DNA of 64,000 nucleotides from Terriglobales bacterium (GTDB lineage: Bacteria; Acidobacteriota; Terriglobia; Terriglobales; Acidobacteriaceae), in the NCBI GenBank assembly GCA_035624455.1, contig DASPRM010000156.1:41765-105764 (forward strand). Reading direction: 5' to 3'. Both the position numbers and the translations under genes were made by a program. Position 1 is the stretch's first letter, and the number at the start of each line of letters is the position of its first letter. Of the stretch, positions 41,501 to 50,629 are shown in pieces. The notes under the pieces are model-generated. The model worked only from the letters and a program-made list of their open reading frames with translations. It was not told the origin of the DNA and searched no databases.

Positions 41501-44500
41501 AAATACGACGGGACCAATGCGCAGGCACTTAGTGGAACGACTCCCCTGAATTTTCCGCTCACGCCCAATCAGGTGCTATCGGGAACGATCAGCGGCAGCA
41601 AGTGTGTGCACACGTCATCCGACGGAAGCCAGTTGGTGCTGACGGCTTCCGATTGCGGATCGGGCGGCGGCGGTGGAGTGACCAGTGTTACGGCTTCTGC
41701 GCCTTTGACGTCCACTGGCGGCGGCGCACCGAATATCACGATGGCGAAAGCGGATGCGACGCATGATGGCTATCTGTCGCAGTCAGATTGGGCATCGTTC
41801 AATGCCAAGCAGACGGTGCTGGGATACACGCCGGAAAATCAGGCAAACAAGGGAGCGGCGAATGGATATGCCGGGCTGGATGCCGCCAGCAAAGTGCCGG
41901 CGGCAAATCTTCCCAGCATGCCGGAGTCGCAGATCATGAGTCTGAGCACGGACCTGGCCGCGAAAGAAACTACTGTCAACAAGGATGTGGCGAACGGATA
42001 CGCCGGCCTGGATGCCAGCAGCAAACTGAAAACGTCGGAGTTTCCGGCGACGATTTCGAGTTCCACCACTGGCAATGCGGGAACCGCGACAGCTTTTGCA
42101 ACCGCTCCCACAAAGTGCTCGGCGGGCCAGGCGACCATCGGTGTAGATGCCAGCGGAAATGCTCAGGGGTGCTTTACAGCTTCTGGCGGTACATGGGGTT
42201 CCATCACCGGGACGCTTTCCAATCAGGCAGACCTACTCGCCGCGTTAAATCTGCGCGCATTGCAATCGTCGCTGGCGTCGGTTGCCACCTCCGGAGACTA
42301 CGGCGCCCTGATTAACAAGCCGCTGATCCCCAACTTCAATCCAGTGGGCGCAACCTATGGCGGCCACGGCGATGCGGTCGTGAAAGGGAACAGTCTAGCG
42401 ACGACCGCTGGCTCGACCACTGTCACCTGGACGGGCGGCACTTTTAAGGCCGGCGACGTTGGGAAGACCATCTGGATTCGCGACGTCTGCTCGGCAGATA
42501 ACGCTGGCTGGTGCCGGCTGGCGACCGGCTATTACAACGTTTTCATTTCCACCATTGCGTCGGTTACGGACGCAAATCACGCCGTGCTGGCGAATGCGCC
42601 TCAGGTTTCCAAGCCATCGCCCTATTGGGGAATGGGATTCGACGACACGGCCGCAATCAACGCCGCTGCCACGGCCGCGGCGCCAACCTGCGGGCAGGTC
42701 TTTTTGCCTGGCGGAACGTTTTTCGTCGGCAACACCGTCAACATCCCGAATTGCGTGGCGCTGGTCGGCTCGGGCCAGGGCGTCTCGACGATCTACAAAT
42801 TGCCGCTGGCGACCCAGAGCAATGTCGTGCAGGGCGCATCGAATGGCTTTTATTCAAACTTCACCATCGATGGGAACGGCAATGATCAAGCAGCAGGAAC
42901 GCAGGAAGACTGCCTGAATCTCTCGGGAACGGCTAACACCCTGCAAAACACCTGGGTGCAGAACTGCACGCGCGATGGCTACGTGGCCGGCGGTTATCAG
43001 GTTTTCTACAACACCGAATCCGAGCACATGGGGCGATTTGGCTATCAGTTCGACTCCATGTACGACGCGGCGCTGATCGGTATTCAAGGCGATCGCGCCG
43101 GCTCTGCCTGTTTCCACCTGAAGGGCATGGGGCAGAGCGGGGGCACGGGAATCAATGCCTACTCCAGTGTCTATCTGATCCAGTCGAAGATGTGGTGGTG
43201 CGGCTGCACGCAGCCAACGTATCAGAGCGCAGAAAATGGGATCGTCAATTTCGGGACGAATTCGCAGGGCGTCTGCCCCAAGTACGCGCAATCGAACACA
43301 GCGAATGGCCCTGGTTACGGTTACTGGATTGAAGCCTCCGATGGCTTCTCCATGTCGACCATCGACGCGCAGGATAATTGGGCGGACGGCATCTTCATCG
43401 ACGGCAGCTTGGCTCTGAGCGCCTCCGGCGTGGTGGCGGACGGCAATGGCAAAGCCGCCAGCAGCTATCCCTCCAGCGGGATCAAACTGCACAACCTGCA
43501 GAACTCGTATATCGCGGCGCAGGTTTTTGATTTCCTTGAAACAGCAACCGGGGGTCTGGGCTTTACAACGCGATACGCCCTTGACATGTCTCCGGGCGGG
43601 AACACGAACAACGACATTCACGTGGGCACGATTGCGTCGACACTCGTAACCGGCAAAGTCAACGGGAATGCGACCAACTCCTCGAACACCATCATTGTGG
43701 ACACTCAGTACTACGCCGGTACCGGTCAGGCCATGGTCGCGGATGGCTGCGCGAGTTTCGGCAGCGGCCGTCTGGGCTCCACAGGAACGCCCTGTGGCTC
43801 TTCCACCGGATTGGTCGATCCCGGAGCTAACGGTCTTGTGGTGCGGACAAGTGCTGGTACAGACACAGCCCGTTCCCTGGCCGCGGGATCAACGAAGGTC
43901 ACAATCACGAATGGCGATGGGAGTGTGGGAAATCCTACCATCGACATCAATGAAGCGAATCTCTCCACAGTTGAGAAGACTGCGAACAAAGACGCCGCCA
44001 ACGGCTACGCCGGGCTGGATGCCGGCGGAAAGCTGAAGAGCACGGAATTTCCTGCCAGCATCACCAGCGCGACCACTGGAAATGCCGCAACCGCCAGTGC
44101 GCTGGCCAGCGCGCCAACCAAGTGCCCGGCCGGACAGGCGACCATTGGCATCGACGCCAGTGGCAATTCTCAGGGCTGTTTCACGCCGGCGGCCAGTGGG
44201 GCATCCACTTCCAGCGCGAACACCTTCACCAAACAGCAGACCTTCTCGCCGGATACAGATGTACCCACCATCTTCAACCTGCCTTCAGGAGCTACGGGTC
44301 CAGTTGCCAGTTTCCGAGTGAATGGAACTGAGAAGGGCAGGATCAATGCAGATGGATCTTATAGTTCCATAGGAGGAGTAACGGGGATGCGCGGCGCTCC
44401 AGCGGCTCCTCCAACTACGAGCACAGGTGAGGGCGGGCTGTTCTTCAGCAACAGCAATGATCGTCCCTGCTACGCCTACAACGGCGGCGCCTGCAATTCC

Positions 44501-45892
44501 TTGCTCGACACCACCAGCTCGCTGGACGCAAGCAAGCTTGCAAACGCCGTGCCGGCGAGCAGCCTGCCCAAGCCGACAACCTCAGCGCTGGGCGGCGTGT
44601 ACCTCGATGCTGACTGCGTGAATGGTCATGTCAGCGGCATTGATTACACGACTGGCAAGCTCAAATGCACAGCTGATGCCGGTTCCGGCGGGGGCGCCGG
44701 CCTGGGCTCCGCGAACACCTTTACGGCCCAGAATACTTTCGCTCCGACGACCGACGTTCCGACAATCTTCAATTTACCTTCAGGGGCTGCGGGGCCAATC
44801 GCCAGCTTTCGTCTGGGCGGGGTTGAGAAGGGAAGGATCAACGCTGACGGGACCTACTCAGTTATAAGCGGGATCCCCGCCCTGCGCGGAATTCCGGGTA
44901 CTCCGCCGACCACTGGCGCGGGAGAAGTGGGACTCTTCGGCAACGGGACTGGCTTCTGCATTGCCTACAACGGCGGAAGCTGCGTTGCGGTGGCCACCGG
45001 CACGCCACTCACCAATCCCATGACGACTGCTGGCGACCTGATCGTCGGTGGTGCCTCGGGCGTGGCTTCGCGTCTTGCTGTGAACGCCAGCGGGACCTCG
45101 CAATTCCTGAAGAGTGTGAGCGGCGCGACCAGTCTTGCGGCGATTAGTCTTGCCGATCTGCCTGCACTCTACTATCAGACTGTCCGCTCCAACGGCACGG
45201 TGCAGGCGCAGGAACCGGCACTCAACTTCGGAACGGAGTTTACGGTTGCCGATAACTCGGGTTCTTCGCGCACCGACGTTTCGCTGAATGCCATCGCCGA
45301 GTCGAAGGTCACCAACCTGGTCAGCGATCTGGCAGGCAAGCAGGCCGCGCTGGGCTTCACTGCGGAAAATTCTGCCAATAAGGATGCCAACTCCGGCTAT
45401 GCCGGCCTCGACTCCGGCGGAAAACTGAAAACCACGGAATTCCCGGCGCTCACCGGCGACGTTACCAGTTCGGCCGGCGGCGTGGCCACCACTATCGTGA
45501 ATGCCGCGGTGAATACCACCAAGTCATCTACTGGAATGCGCACGCGGGTGAAGAACATCACCAGCTTTGCGCCCGCGCAGAACGATCTCATCCTCGCACT
45601 GAATGAAGGCGTGAACATTACGCTGACGCGCGTGTGGTGCGCGGTGCCGACCGGATCGACCTCGATCGCGATGAATGTCGAGAAACGGGCCGAGTCCACG
45701 GTCGGCACTACGGGCACGGCGCAGCTCACTGGCAACGTCACCTGCGGAACGTCCGGCGCGACCGGAACGCTGATCGCGTCCCCTGCGATCGCCGCGCATA
45801 CGCCGGTGTTGCTGACATTCCCGAACGCGCCCACCGGTTCGCCGGCTCAGCTTTTTGTCGAGATCGAATACACGGTGGACACAGGACAATGA
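38585..45892 (+). CDS. Giant secreted protein: tail-fibre-like repeats, two beta-helix domains and a LamG-like insert
   Basis: A 2435-residue exported protein. A signal peptide (basic RPRRR, then LFYFVLVSMLAAALVPA) precedes a beta-sandwich, tail-fibre-like repeats (about 147-256; SRQYVDSSLAAK, GDTMTGALTLAAD, NRHYVDLQV), a pectate-lyase-type beta-helix from about 331 (GFGAGGDGSSDD) with a LamG-like jelly roll inserted at about 436-645, a second beta-helix at about 1257-1700, and further tail-fibre-like repeats. Two 67-residue repeats (41978-42178, 43985-44185) and two 77-residue repeats (44213-44443, 44708-44938) are clear. No catalytic set of a known lyase is evident, so it could bind or cleave polysaccharide. 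It is the first gene of a coupled secretion operon before exopolysaccharide genes. ATG 38585. Confidence 0.85.
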   Translation: MRLLEHSRPRRRLFYFVLVSMLAAALVPAVRGTTDPATVLVSDVIYRADGTPASGTVVISWTAFVSPDSKPVAAGSMSLKIGTSGALSVALIPNEGATPAGTYYKVVLQLDDGTSSTEYWSVPATGPATIAAIRTKVVAGAAAGQSVSRQYVDSSLAAKADDVVVVHRSGDEPVAGVKTFAASPLVPTPTDSMAAVNKAYVDTAVASGSGNDFVRRSGDTMTGALTLAADPQSASQAANRHYVDLQVSGLTGTLGQKMNRQGDTPITLAEARYSTQFPSIQDAINDAGQTGSVVIPSNYGGADKFTNPNNIPVVDYRGGATAPSGVVNVKGFGAGGDGSSDDYAAIQAAINYACSKNPPPTVYFPSATYLISKPLRVSCAKFSMGGDGRYISTIQKSFGGGPAIFFASTTGTGANQYPPILTGPALATGAGSSMYLDGIAGHQALDLFEGNSTFEWFLKGKNNFTLDFYYKPEDLSASGTQGVIMEMAGASNWDNYHQTLQIGANPQGQVWGNFDIGGTLRTVVSSVGALANNNVYHVAFTYDGSSLRLFVNGVLQATTAATGAFTYTQHEVFNVGFGGQTNFPLAGATSSPAKGWIDSIRVSAGARWTANFTRPTAKFTYDGNTLILVNFDNNFDAFVGATYQGLGTVWLTNINPQFGSGPGDVYLHDLGFGGGIWAMWNVHSTIRNVYVTNATYPIYFMENGYESAIEDVEVFTGRACMSFAVAGPIEIRSPQLRACAYGLRAYGAALNVTNAWVEMNSLAWAGISLMGAGNGDGVWTFTNPVLSPEAGVGPQYQNAWEVSASDALSIVGGTTENYQAPFFTFHNGTNGVNVLGHEMHTSGDPAPPFVFQFGNSPAQPINVLLPKLVSSTGVNPALTDHPESVNQIKSSTVLAVGYSASPTFDASLATAFKMTLTGNVTSSTLSNAKNGDLLTFILCQDTAGGRTFAWPANMVGGAALNPAANQCTTQSFKYDGTNAQALSGTTPLNFPLTPNQVLSGTISGSKCVHTSSDGSQLVLTASDCGSGGGGGVTSVTASAPLTSTGGGAPNITMAKADATHDGYLSQSDWASFNAKQTVLGYTPENQANKGAANGYAGLDAASKVPAANLPSMPESQIMSLSTDLAAKETTVNKDVANGYAGLDASSKLKTSEFPATISSSTTGNAGTATAFATAPTKCSAGQATIGVDASGNAQGCFTASGGTWGSITGTLSNQADLLAALNLRALQSSLASVATSGDYGALINKPLIPNFNPVGATYGGHGDAVVKGNSLATTAGSTTVTWTGGTFKAGDVGKTIWIRDVCSADNAGWCRLATGYYNVFISTIASVTDANHAVLANAPQVSKPSPYWGMGFDDTAAINAAATAAAPTCGQVFLPGGTFFVGNTVNIPNCVALVGSGQGVSTIYKLPLATQSNVVQGASNGFYSNFTIDGNGNDQAAGTQEDCLNLSGTANTLQNTWVQNCTRDGYVAGGYQVFYNTESEHMGRFGYQFDSMYDAALIGIQGDRAGSACFHLKGMGQSGGTGINAYSSVYLIQSKMWWCGCTQPTYQSAENGIVNFGTNSQGVCPKYAQSNTANGPGYGYWIEASDGFSMSTIDAQDNWADGIFIDGSLALSASGVVADGNGKAASSYPSSGIKLHNLQNSYIAAQVFDFLETATGGLGFTTRYALDMSPGGNTNNDIHVGTIASTLVTGKVNGNATNSSNTIIVDTQYYAGTGQAMVADGCASFGSGRLGSTGTPCGSSTGLVDPGANGLVVRTSAGTDTARSLAAGSTKVTITNGDGSVGNPTIDINEANLSTVEKTANKDAANGYAGLDAGGKLKSTEFPASITSATTGNAATASALASAPTKCPAGQATIGIDASGNSQGCFTPAASGASTSSANTFTKQQTFSPDTDVPTIFNLPSGATGPVASFRVNGTEKGRINADGSYSSIGGVTGMRGAPAAPPTTSTGEGGLFFSNSNDRPCYAYNGGACNSLLDTTSSLDASKLANAVPASSLPKPTTSALGGVYLDADCVNGHVSGIDYTTGKLKCTADAGSGGGAGLGSANTFTAQNTFAPTTDVPTIFNLPSGAAGPIASFRLGGVEKGRINADGTYSVISGIPALRGIPGTPPTTGAGEVGLFGNGTGFCIAYNGGSCVAVATGTPLTNPMTTAGDLIVGGASGVASRLAVNASGTSQFLKSVSGATSLAAISLADLPALYYQTVRSNGTVQAQEPALNFGTEFTVADNSGSSRTDVSLNAIAESKVTNLVSDLAGKQAALGFTAENSANKDANSGYAGLDSGGKLKTTEFPALTGDVTSSAGGVATTIVNAAVNTTKSSTGMRTRVKNITSFAPAQNDLILALNEGVNITLTRVWCAVPTGSTSIAMNVEKRAESTVGTTGTAQLTGNVTCGTSGATGTLIASPAIAAHTPVLLTFPNAPTGSPAQLFVEIEYTVDTGQ
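38604..38631 (+). terminator. Terminator-like hairpin inside the signal-peptide codons
   Basis: GCCGCC (38604-38609) pairs with GGCGGC (38616-38621) around CGCGGA, followed by TTTTCTATTTT, all within codons 7-16 of the giant gene. It may be a coincidence of basic plus hydrophobic codons, or an attenuator. Confidence 0.35.
41978..42178 (+). repeat. 67-residue coding repeat, copy 1
   Basis: Starts NKDVANGYAGLDASSK and ends DASGNAQGCFT. By my count 52 of 67 residues match the copy at 43985-44185; partial copies occur near 41850 and 45370. Confidence 0.85.
43985..44185 (+). repeat. 67-residue coding repeat, copy 2
   Basis: Starts NKDAANGYAGLDAGGK and ends DASGNSQGCFT. In-frame duplicate of 41978-42178; the second beta-helix domain lies between the copies. 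Confidence 0.85.
44213..44443 (+). repeat. 77-residue coding repeat, copy 1
   Basis: Starts SANTFTKQQTFSP and ends TGEGGLF. By my count 55 of 77 residues match the copy at 44708-44938. Confidence 0.85.
44708..44938 (+). repeat. 77-residue coding repeat, copy 2
   Basis: Starts SANTFTAQNTFAP and ends AGEVGLF. In-frame duplicate of 44213-44443. Confidence 0.85.
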
Positions 45893-46590
45893 GGAAGCAA
45901 GTTTTAGCGGCGTTTGTGGTACTCCTGGCGCTGGCGATCTATTGTTTTGCCGCGCTGCCCGTGAATGTCTCGCTGCTGGTAAATCAGAATCCGCTGTCTG
46001 GAAGTCAGTGGGTGCAGATGATTCCGGCCAACGGAAACATTCGCGCCACCGCTTCGGAAGGCGCATTTTCGCTGGCGAGTTCTTATCAGGACTCTGGCTG
46101 TTACTGGATCGCCGACAGCTTCGCCAATGACCAGTACGCGACGGTAACCGTGAAAAACTACAACTCCAATAGCAACGACATGTGGATGGGGCCGGCGGTA
46201 CGTGCCAGCGGCACGAATGCTGCGACCTTCACCGGTTATGTGCTCTACATAGGAAAGGGCAGCGCCGCTCCGAACGATTACGCGGAGCTTTACCTGCGCC
46301 AGAACGGTAACTGGACTACTGAGATCGCCCATGACAACGCCACGGTGCCCCAAACCGGCGATGTCTATGAGATCCACGTGGTTGGCAACTCGATTACGAC
46401 CAAACGCAATGGTGTTGCCTATCTGAGTGGAACGGATTCAACCCTGACCAGCGGGGCTGCTGGCATGTTCTTCTACGGCGGAAGCTCCAGTGTGCGGTCG
46501 ATTTCCAATTTCACCGCCGGTAATGAGGCCAGTTCGCGGCGCCGTCCGCCCGTTGTGGCCATGTTCATTCCTCGACAACCGATGCAATAA
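45889..46590 (+). CDS. Secreted LamG/jelly-roll-like protein
   Basis: A 233-residue exported protein with signal peptide (RKQVLAAFVVLLALAIYCFA). The mature part (DSGCYWIADSFANDQYATV, AATFTGYVLYIGKG, NGVAYLSGTDSTLTSGAAGM) has the alternating-strand pattern and N-G-V-x-Y-x-x-x-D-S-T-L-T-S-G motif of concanavalin-like jelly rolls that bind carbohydrates. It overlaps the giant gene by 4 bases (ATGA at 45889), so it is translationally coupled. A basic proline-containing tail (SSRRRPPVVAMF) ends it. Likely a surface or glycan-binding partner of the giant protein. Confidence 0.7.
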   Translation: MRKQVLAAFVVLLALAIYCFAALPVNVSLLVNQNPLSGSQWVQMIPANGNIRATASEGAFSLASSYQDSGCYWIADSFANDQYATVTVKNYNSNSNDMWMGPAVRASGTNAATFTGYVLYIGKGSAAPNDYAELYLRQNGNWTTEIAHDNATVPQTGDVYEIHVVGNSITTKRNGVAYLSGTDSTLTSGAAGMFFYGGSSSVRSISNFTAGNEASSRRRPPVVAMFIPRQPMQ

Positions 46591-46609
46591 CCCTTACTTA
46601 GGACATTCT

Positions 46610-47257
46610 ATGAAGCGCATTCTACTGTGCCTGGTGGCGCTCTGCGCCCCTCTGTCTATTCACGCTCAGATGACCGTGGGCTACGTGCCTTCTGCTGGCT
46701 TGCTGACTGTTTCCGACAGTTTCATCCGCGCCAATTGCAGCTCCAACTGTGGCAGCGGCGGCGCTCTAGGTTCGAATTGGACGCTTAACGGCACTACCAC
46801 AGTCTCTCTCGACAATTCCACTGGAGTGCGATTCACCGATGGCAGCGATTCCTACCAGTCGGCGGACTGGACGGCGAACACCATCACACTCAACCAGTTC
46901 TCGCAGGTGACGTTGCTGGGCACTGACACGATGGGAGTGGTGGTTCGTGAGACCCCAAACAACGTGGCCTATGCGAAATGCCAGCCGCCCAATGGCGGTT
47001 GCTACTTGATCGTTGTCGTCTCAGGCAGCCAAGCCTACAGTAGTTTTTACAGCGCCACCTCGGGGACGCCAGCCACCGTGCGCCTGGAAGCTGTCGGCCA
47101 CACCTACACGCTGAAGTACTGCCAGGGGGCATCCTGCACGCCCGCCACGATCGGCAGTTGGACGAACAGCGGCAGCGATCTCACCACTGGGCAGCCTGGA
47201 ATTTACGGGAACTACTCCGGCACCTATGTCACCAACTGGAGCGGAGGCGGATTGTGA
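46610..47257 (+). CDS. Secreted jelly-roll-like protein
   Basis: A 215-residue exported protein: signal peptide (MKRILLCLVALCAPLSIHA-Q), then a jelly-roll-like domain starting TVSDSFIRANCSSNCGSGG and containing LGTDTMGVVVRETPN. The overall pattern matches the preceding gene's product, so the two are probably distant paralogues. The ATG at 46610 has AGGA upstream, 19 bases after the previous stop. Its stop overlaps the GTG start of the next gene by 4 bases (GTGA). Function inferred as a surface carbohydrate-binding component only from fold and neighbours. Confidence 0.7.
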   Translation: MKRILLCLVALCAPLSIHAQMTVGYVPSAGLLTVSDSFIRANCSSNCGSGGALGSNWTLNGTTTVSLDNSTGVRFTDGSDSYQSADWTANTITLNQFSQVTLLGTDTMGVVVRETPNNVAYAKCQPPNGGCYLIVVVSGSQAYSSFYSATSGTPATVRLEAVGHTYTLKYCQGASCTPATIGSWTNSGSDLTTGQPGIYGNYSGTYVTNWSGGGL

Positions 47258-50200
47258 AGTTCAGGCTCGTATTAGCCCTTCTGCTTCTTTCGATTTCTCT
47301 GCTGGCTCAGACTTGTCCCCTGGCCAGCGTTCCCCTGGGATTGAACACCAATCTCGGCGGAGCGGTGCCCTATGGCGTGACCAGCCACCCATTTAATGTG
47401 AACGTAAGCGGGGCTGGCTGGTATCCGATCACCACTTCTGGCGATGACCAGGCGGCGCGTATTCACGTCATGGATCCTGCCTCCAATAACTGCTACGGAA
47501 GCGGCGGTTATGACGGCAGTTGTCTCTATCCCAACCCCGAATTCGGCCAGGGTAGTCCTGTCAACGGCCAGCCCTATCTGATCGTCGATAACAGCACCCC
47601 GCTGGTTCCGGTCTACATTCCCGCCGACCAATATCACTATGAGTCTGATGCCATCAACGATGTGACTCACGGCTTTTGCAATCCCGGACCCAACGGCAAC
47701 GGCCTCCAGAGTTGTACGGCTGCGGTGCCCATCCCGGCCGGGCGAACGGATTTCTGCAGCGGCAGCGGCTGCACGGTGAACGATTCCAGCGATCGCATTG
47801 CTGTGCTTGTGAACCGCGACAATTGCTATGCCTTTGAGATGTATAAGGGCTACTACGATTCAGTCGCGGGGAAGTGGTACGCCTCCAACGTGGCCATCTG
47901 GGACATGATGAACTACGTCCCGCGGCCTTACGGGATGACCGGCATTGGGGCCAGCGGCACTCCCATCTTTCCGCTGCTCATCAAATACGACGAAACCCAC
48001 AACAATGCGATCAATCACACCTTGCGCTGTGAAATGTCGAATTCCCGCAACGCCGCGATTCTTCCCGCCGAGCATCGCACCAGCGGCGCCGGGCCGGGAT
48101 GGCCGGAGCAGGGCCTGCGCTGGCGGCTGAAGTCGAGTTATGACACCTCCTGGATGAGCAACCCCGATGCGAAAGCGGTCGTGCAGGCGTTGAAAACCTA
48201 CGGTTGCATCATGACCGACAACAGCGGCGGCGGTTTTTATGTTGATGGCAGCAACGATTCCCGCTGGAACGGCTACCCCATGTGGCTGGAATTGCAGTCC
48301 ATCCGGTTTATCAACCAGAGCACGGGTGTCCCCAATTTTGAGTTTGTTACTGACCAGTCGAATGGCATTCCCGTCAGTTATGGTCCGCAGGGCACGAATG
48401 CAAACTGGCCGAGCGGAACTGCGCCAACCGTGCAGACTTTCACCGCCACACCGAGTTCGATCAGTTCCGGGCAGTCCTCGACTCTGCATTGGACGACCAC
48501 TAATGCGGGCTACGTTTTCGTTGATCCTGCGGTGGGTCCGATACGTACAGCGTCTGCCAGCGTTTCCCCCACCAGCACCACGACCTACACCGTCGTGGCC
48601 GCCAATCAATATGGCGCGGATTCAAAGACAGTCACGGTGAACGTGAGCGGCGGCGGCTCGATAGCATCCGCGACTTTCACTAATAGCGGCACAGAGTCCT
48701 GCGGCACTCAGGCAACTACCTATTGGGACAGCATGTTTCCCGGCTACGCTGGCTTTCGGCTGGGACAGGGTGGCGTGTACTGCGGCCAGGCTGGCGCGGG
48801 CTACCAGAATCTTTATAAGTTCTGGGATTTGAAGAATGACGCGAACCAGCAGTATCCGTTGCAGACCGATGACACAGGAATGTTTCAGCATCAGGGTACG
48901 ATGCTCACCGAACCCGGTGATAGCACGCGCTACTCGGAGTGGAAGGAGTCAGCCGGGTTGACCTCAGAGGGTTATTCGACCACCGTCAACGCACAGAACA
49001 ATGTACGCAGCAGCATCACGCTGCACGGCCCCATGCGGGCCTACGGCGCGGCGCGGCCTGATTATCCCCCCGATCCCTACGTCTGGATGGACCGCAAGTA
49101 CGTCTTTTATCGCCACGGCACAGGGACAGGGGTTGGCGCTGGCAAGGTCTATCTAACCGAAACCCTGGGCTACAACACGGGCGAGTCCGGCAAGACCGGC
49201 ATCAAGATCACTGGGGAAAGCTGGTATCTTGATGTGGGCTGGTACAACCTGACGGGGGAACAGCAAACTAACTCGCGCTCGGGATGCTATACCACTGGCT
49301 TTTCTACGTTTGGACCGTCGCCTTTCAATCTGGTTTACGAAAATCCCGGCAACTATAGCGGCAAGCAGTGGCTTCTGTTCTCGGCCAACGTCGCCAACAG
49401 TTCCCCGAACTCGAGCGAACAACTCCCGGGCCAGCCGGGATGCTGGAATCCCGACGGGCCTTCTGACGGCCAGAGTGGACGTCTGCAGCCAGGTCACCTG
49501 TATCAGTGCGGACCGGGCGCGACTTCAACCGCCTGCGCCGCGTATCCCACGCCCGATCTCGGAAAACTGGTTTATTCCAACCTGCTGGAAGTCAGCTACG
49601 ACGTTCCCAGTTGTGGCTACATGACCACCCTGGTGGCATCCTACTTCCTCGGCGGGCTGCGCTTCTATTGCAACTATGGCGGCGGATACACCATCAACGC
49701 CGGCAGCAGCCATATCGAGCGCAACGCCGGATTCTTTGGCGACAACGGCATCACTACCCCAGCTGTGGCCAACGCTTTCGCGGCGGAATACATCGGCTCG
49801 CCAGTCAATTCCGTGCCAGCGCCCGCCGTCAGCAACGCCAGCTTCGATCCCGAAGAAGGCTACTGGACGATCAGCACCGCCAACGCAAACAGCGGCTTCT
49901 CGAACACCGCTACCGGCAGCGTTCTGCATAGTCCTGCCTTCCACGTCACCGGGTACACGAATTCCGCGCCCAACACGATTACGGTCGGTGGGATAAATAA
50001 AGCCGAAGACACTGACTTTGTTGCCGTTAAAGAGGGCTCCGATCTGGTCTTGCAGTATCTGGCTGATGTTGCTGACCACGTATCGATCGTAATTCCGTCA
50101 GGGGGAGGCTCGGACAGTACGCCGCCGACCGTCTCGATCACGCAACCCTCGGCGGGCAGCGTCAGCGGCACGATCACGGTCGCTGCCTCGGCGACTGATG

Positions 50201-50469
50201 ATACCGCGATGCAGAGCGTGCAGTTCAAATTGGATGGCAGCAACCTGGGCACGCAGCAATCCTGTTCGGGAGCGAGTTGCACGCCTTCGATCTCTTGGAA
50301 TACGACTCAGGCCGCCAACGGCGTGCACGCGCTGACTGCCTATGCCTGCGACACCGATTCGCCCCAGAACTGCACCACGTCGGCCGCAGTTACCATCACC
50401 GTGAGCAATGGTGTGGCTCCAGTCGGGTCGACACACGTCGGCACCATGTCGGGCGGTCGCGTGAACTAG
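47254..50469 (+). CDS. Large secreted protein with Ig-like domains
   Basis: A 1071-residue exported protein with signal peptide (KFRLVLALLLLSISLLAQ). The N-terminal 390 residues are an unrecognised beta-rich domain. At about 395-470 an Ig/PKD-like domain appears (QTFTATPSSISSGQSSTLHW, SPTSTTTYTVVA), then a middle region (about 480-940) of unknown fold, and a C-terminal Ig-like domain (PPTVSITQPSAGSVSGTITV...). The GTG at 47254 overlaps the previous stop by 4 bases and has GCGGAGGCGG upstream. It completes the four-gene secretion operon. It may be a surface-anchored glycan-binding protein. Confidence 0.75.
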   Translation: MKFRLVLALLLLSISLLAQTCPLASVPLGLNTNLGGAVPYGVTSHPFNVNVSGAGWYPITTSGDDQAARIHVMDPASNNCYGSGGYDGSCLYPNPEFGQGSPVNGQPYLIVDNSTPLVPVYIPADQYHYESDAINDVTHGFCNPGPNGNGLQSCTAAVPIPAGRTDFCSGSGCTVNDSSDRIAVLVNRDNCYAFEMYKGYYDSVAGKWYASNVAIWDMMNYVPRPYGMTGIGASGTPIFPLLIKYDETHNNAINHTLRCEMSNSRNAAILPAEHRTSGAGPGWPEQGLRWRLKSSYDTSWMSNPDAKAVVQALKTYGCIMTDNSGGGFYVDGSNDSRWNGYPMWLELQSIRFINQSTGVPNFEFVTDQSNGIPVSYGPQGTNANWPSGTAPTVQTFTATPSSISSGQSSTLHWTTTNAGYVFVDPAVGPIRTASASVSPTSTTTYTVVAANQYGADSKTVTVNVSGGGSIASATFTNSGTESCGTQATTYWDSMFPGYAGFRLGQGGVYCGQAGAGYQNLYKFWDLKNDANQQYPLQTDDTGMFQHQGTMLTEPGDSTRYSEWKESAGLTSEGYSTTVNAQNNVRSSITLHGPMRAYGAARPDYPPDPYVWMDRKYVFYRHGTGTGVGAGKVYLTETLGYNTGESGKTGIKITGESWYLDVGWYNLTGEQQTNSRSGCYTTGFSTFGPSPFNLVYENPGNYSGKQWLLFSANVANSSPNSSEQLPGQPGCWNPDGPSDGQSGRLQPGHLYQCGPGATSTACAAYPTPDLGKLVYSNLLEVSYDVPSCGYMTTLVASYFLGGLRFYCNYGGGYTINAGSSHIERNAGFFGDNGITTPAVANAFAAEYIGSPVNSVPAPAVSNASFDPEEGYWTISTANANSGFSNTATGSVLHSPAFHVTGYTNSAPNTITVGGINKAEDTDFVAVKEGSDLVLQYLADVADHVSIVIPSGGGSDSTPPTVSITQPSAGSVSGTITVAASATDDTAMQSVQFKLDGSNLGTQQSCSGASCTPSISWNTTQAANGVHALTAYACDTDSPQNCTTSAAVTITVSNGVAPVGSTHVGTMSGGRVN

Positions 50470-50629
50470 CAGACCTTCACCAGTTTCCTTATGGCGTACA
50501 CGCTTCTGAGAATTCGCCGATGGGGCCGCATACAGGAGCGCAGGCTGTAGAGGGCTAGTTGCAGGGGGGATACCTAACACCAGAGTGCCGCAGATGGTGT
50601 GCTAGACTGTCCTCAATCCGAGGAGGCTG

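Noticed and set aside
41850..45000. Repeats in the giant gene as a possible CRISPR or satellite
   Set aside because: The repeats are long, in frame, diverged at the DNA level and not regularly spaced by unique spacers; they are protein repeats.
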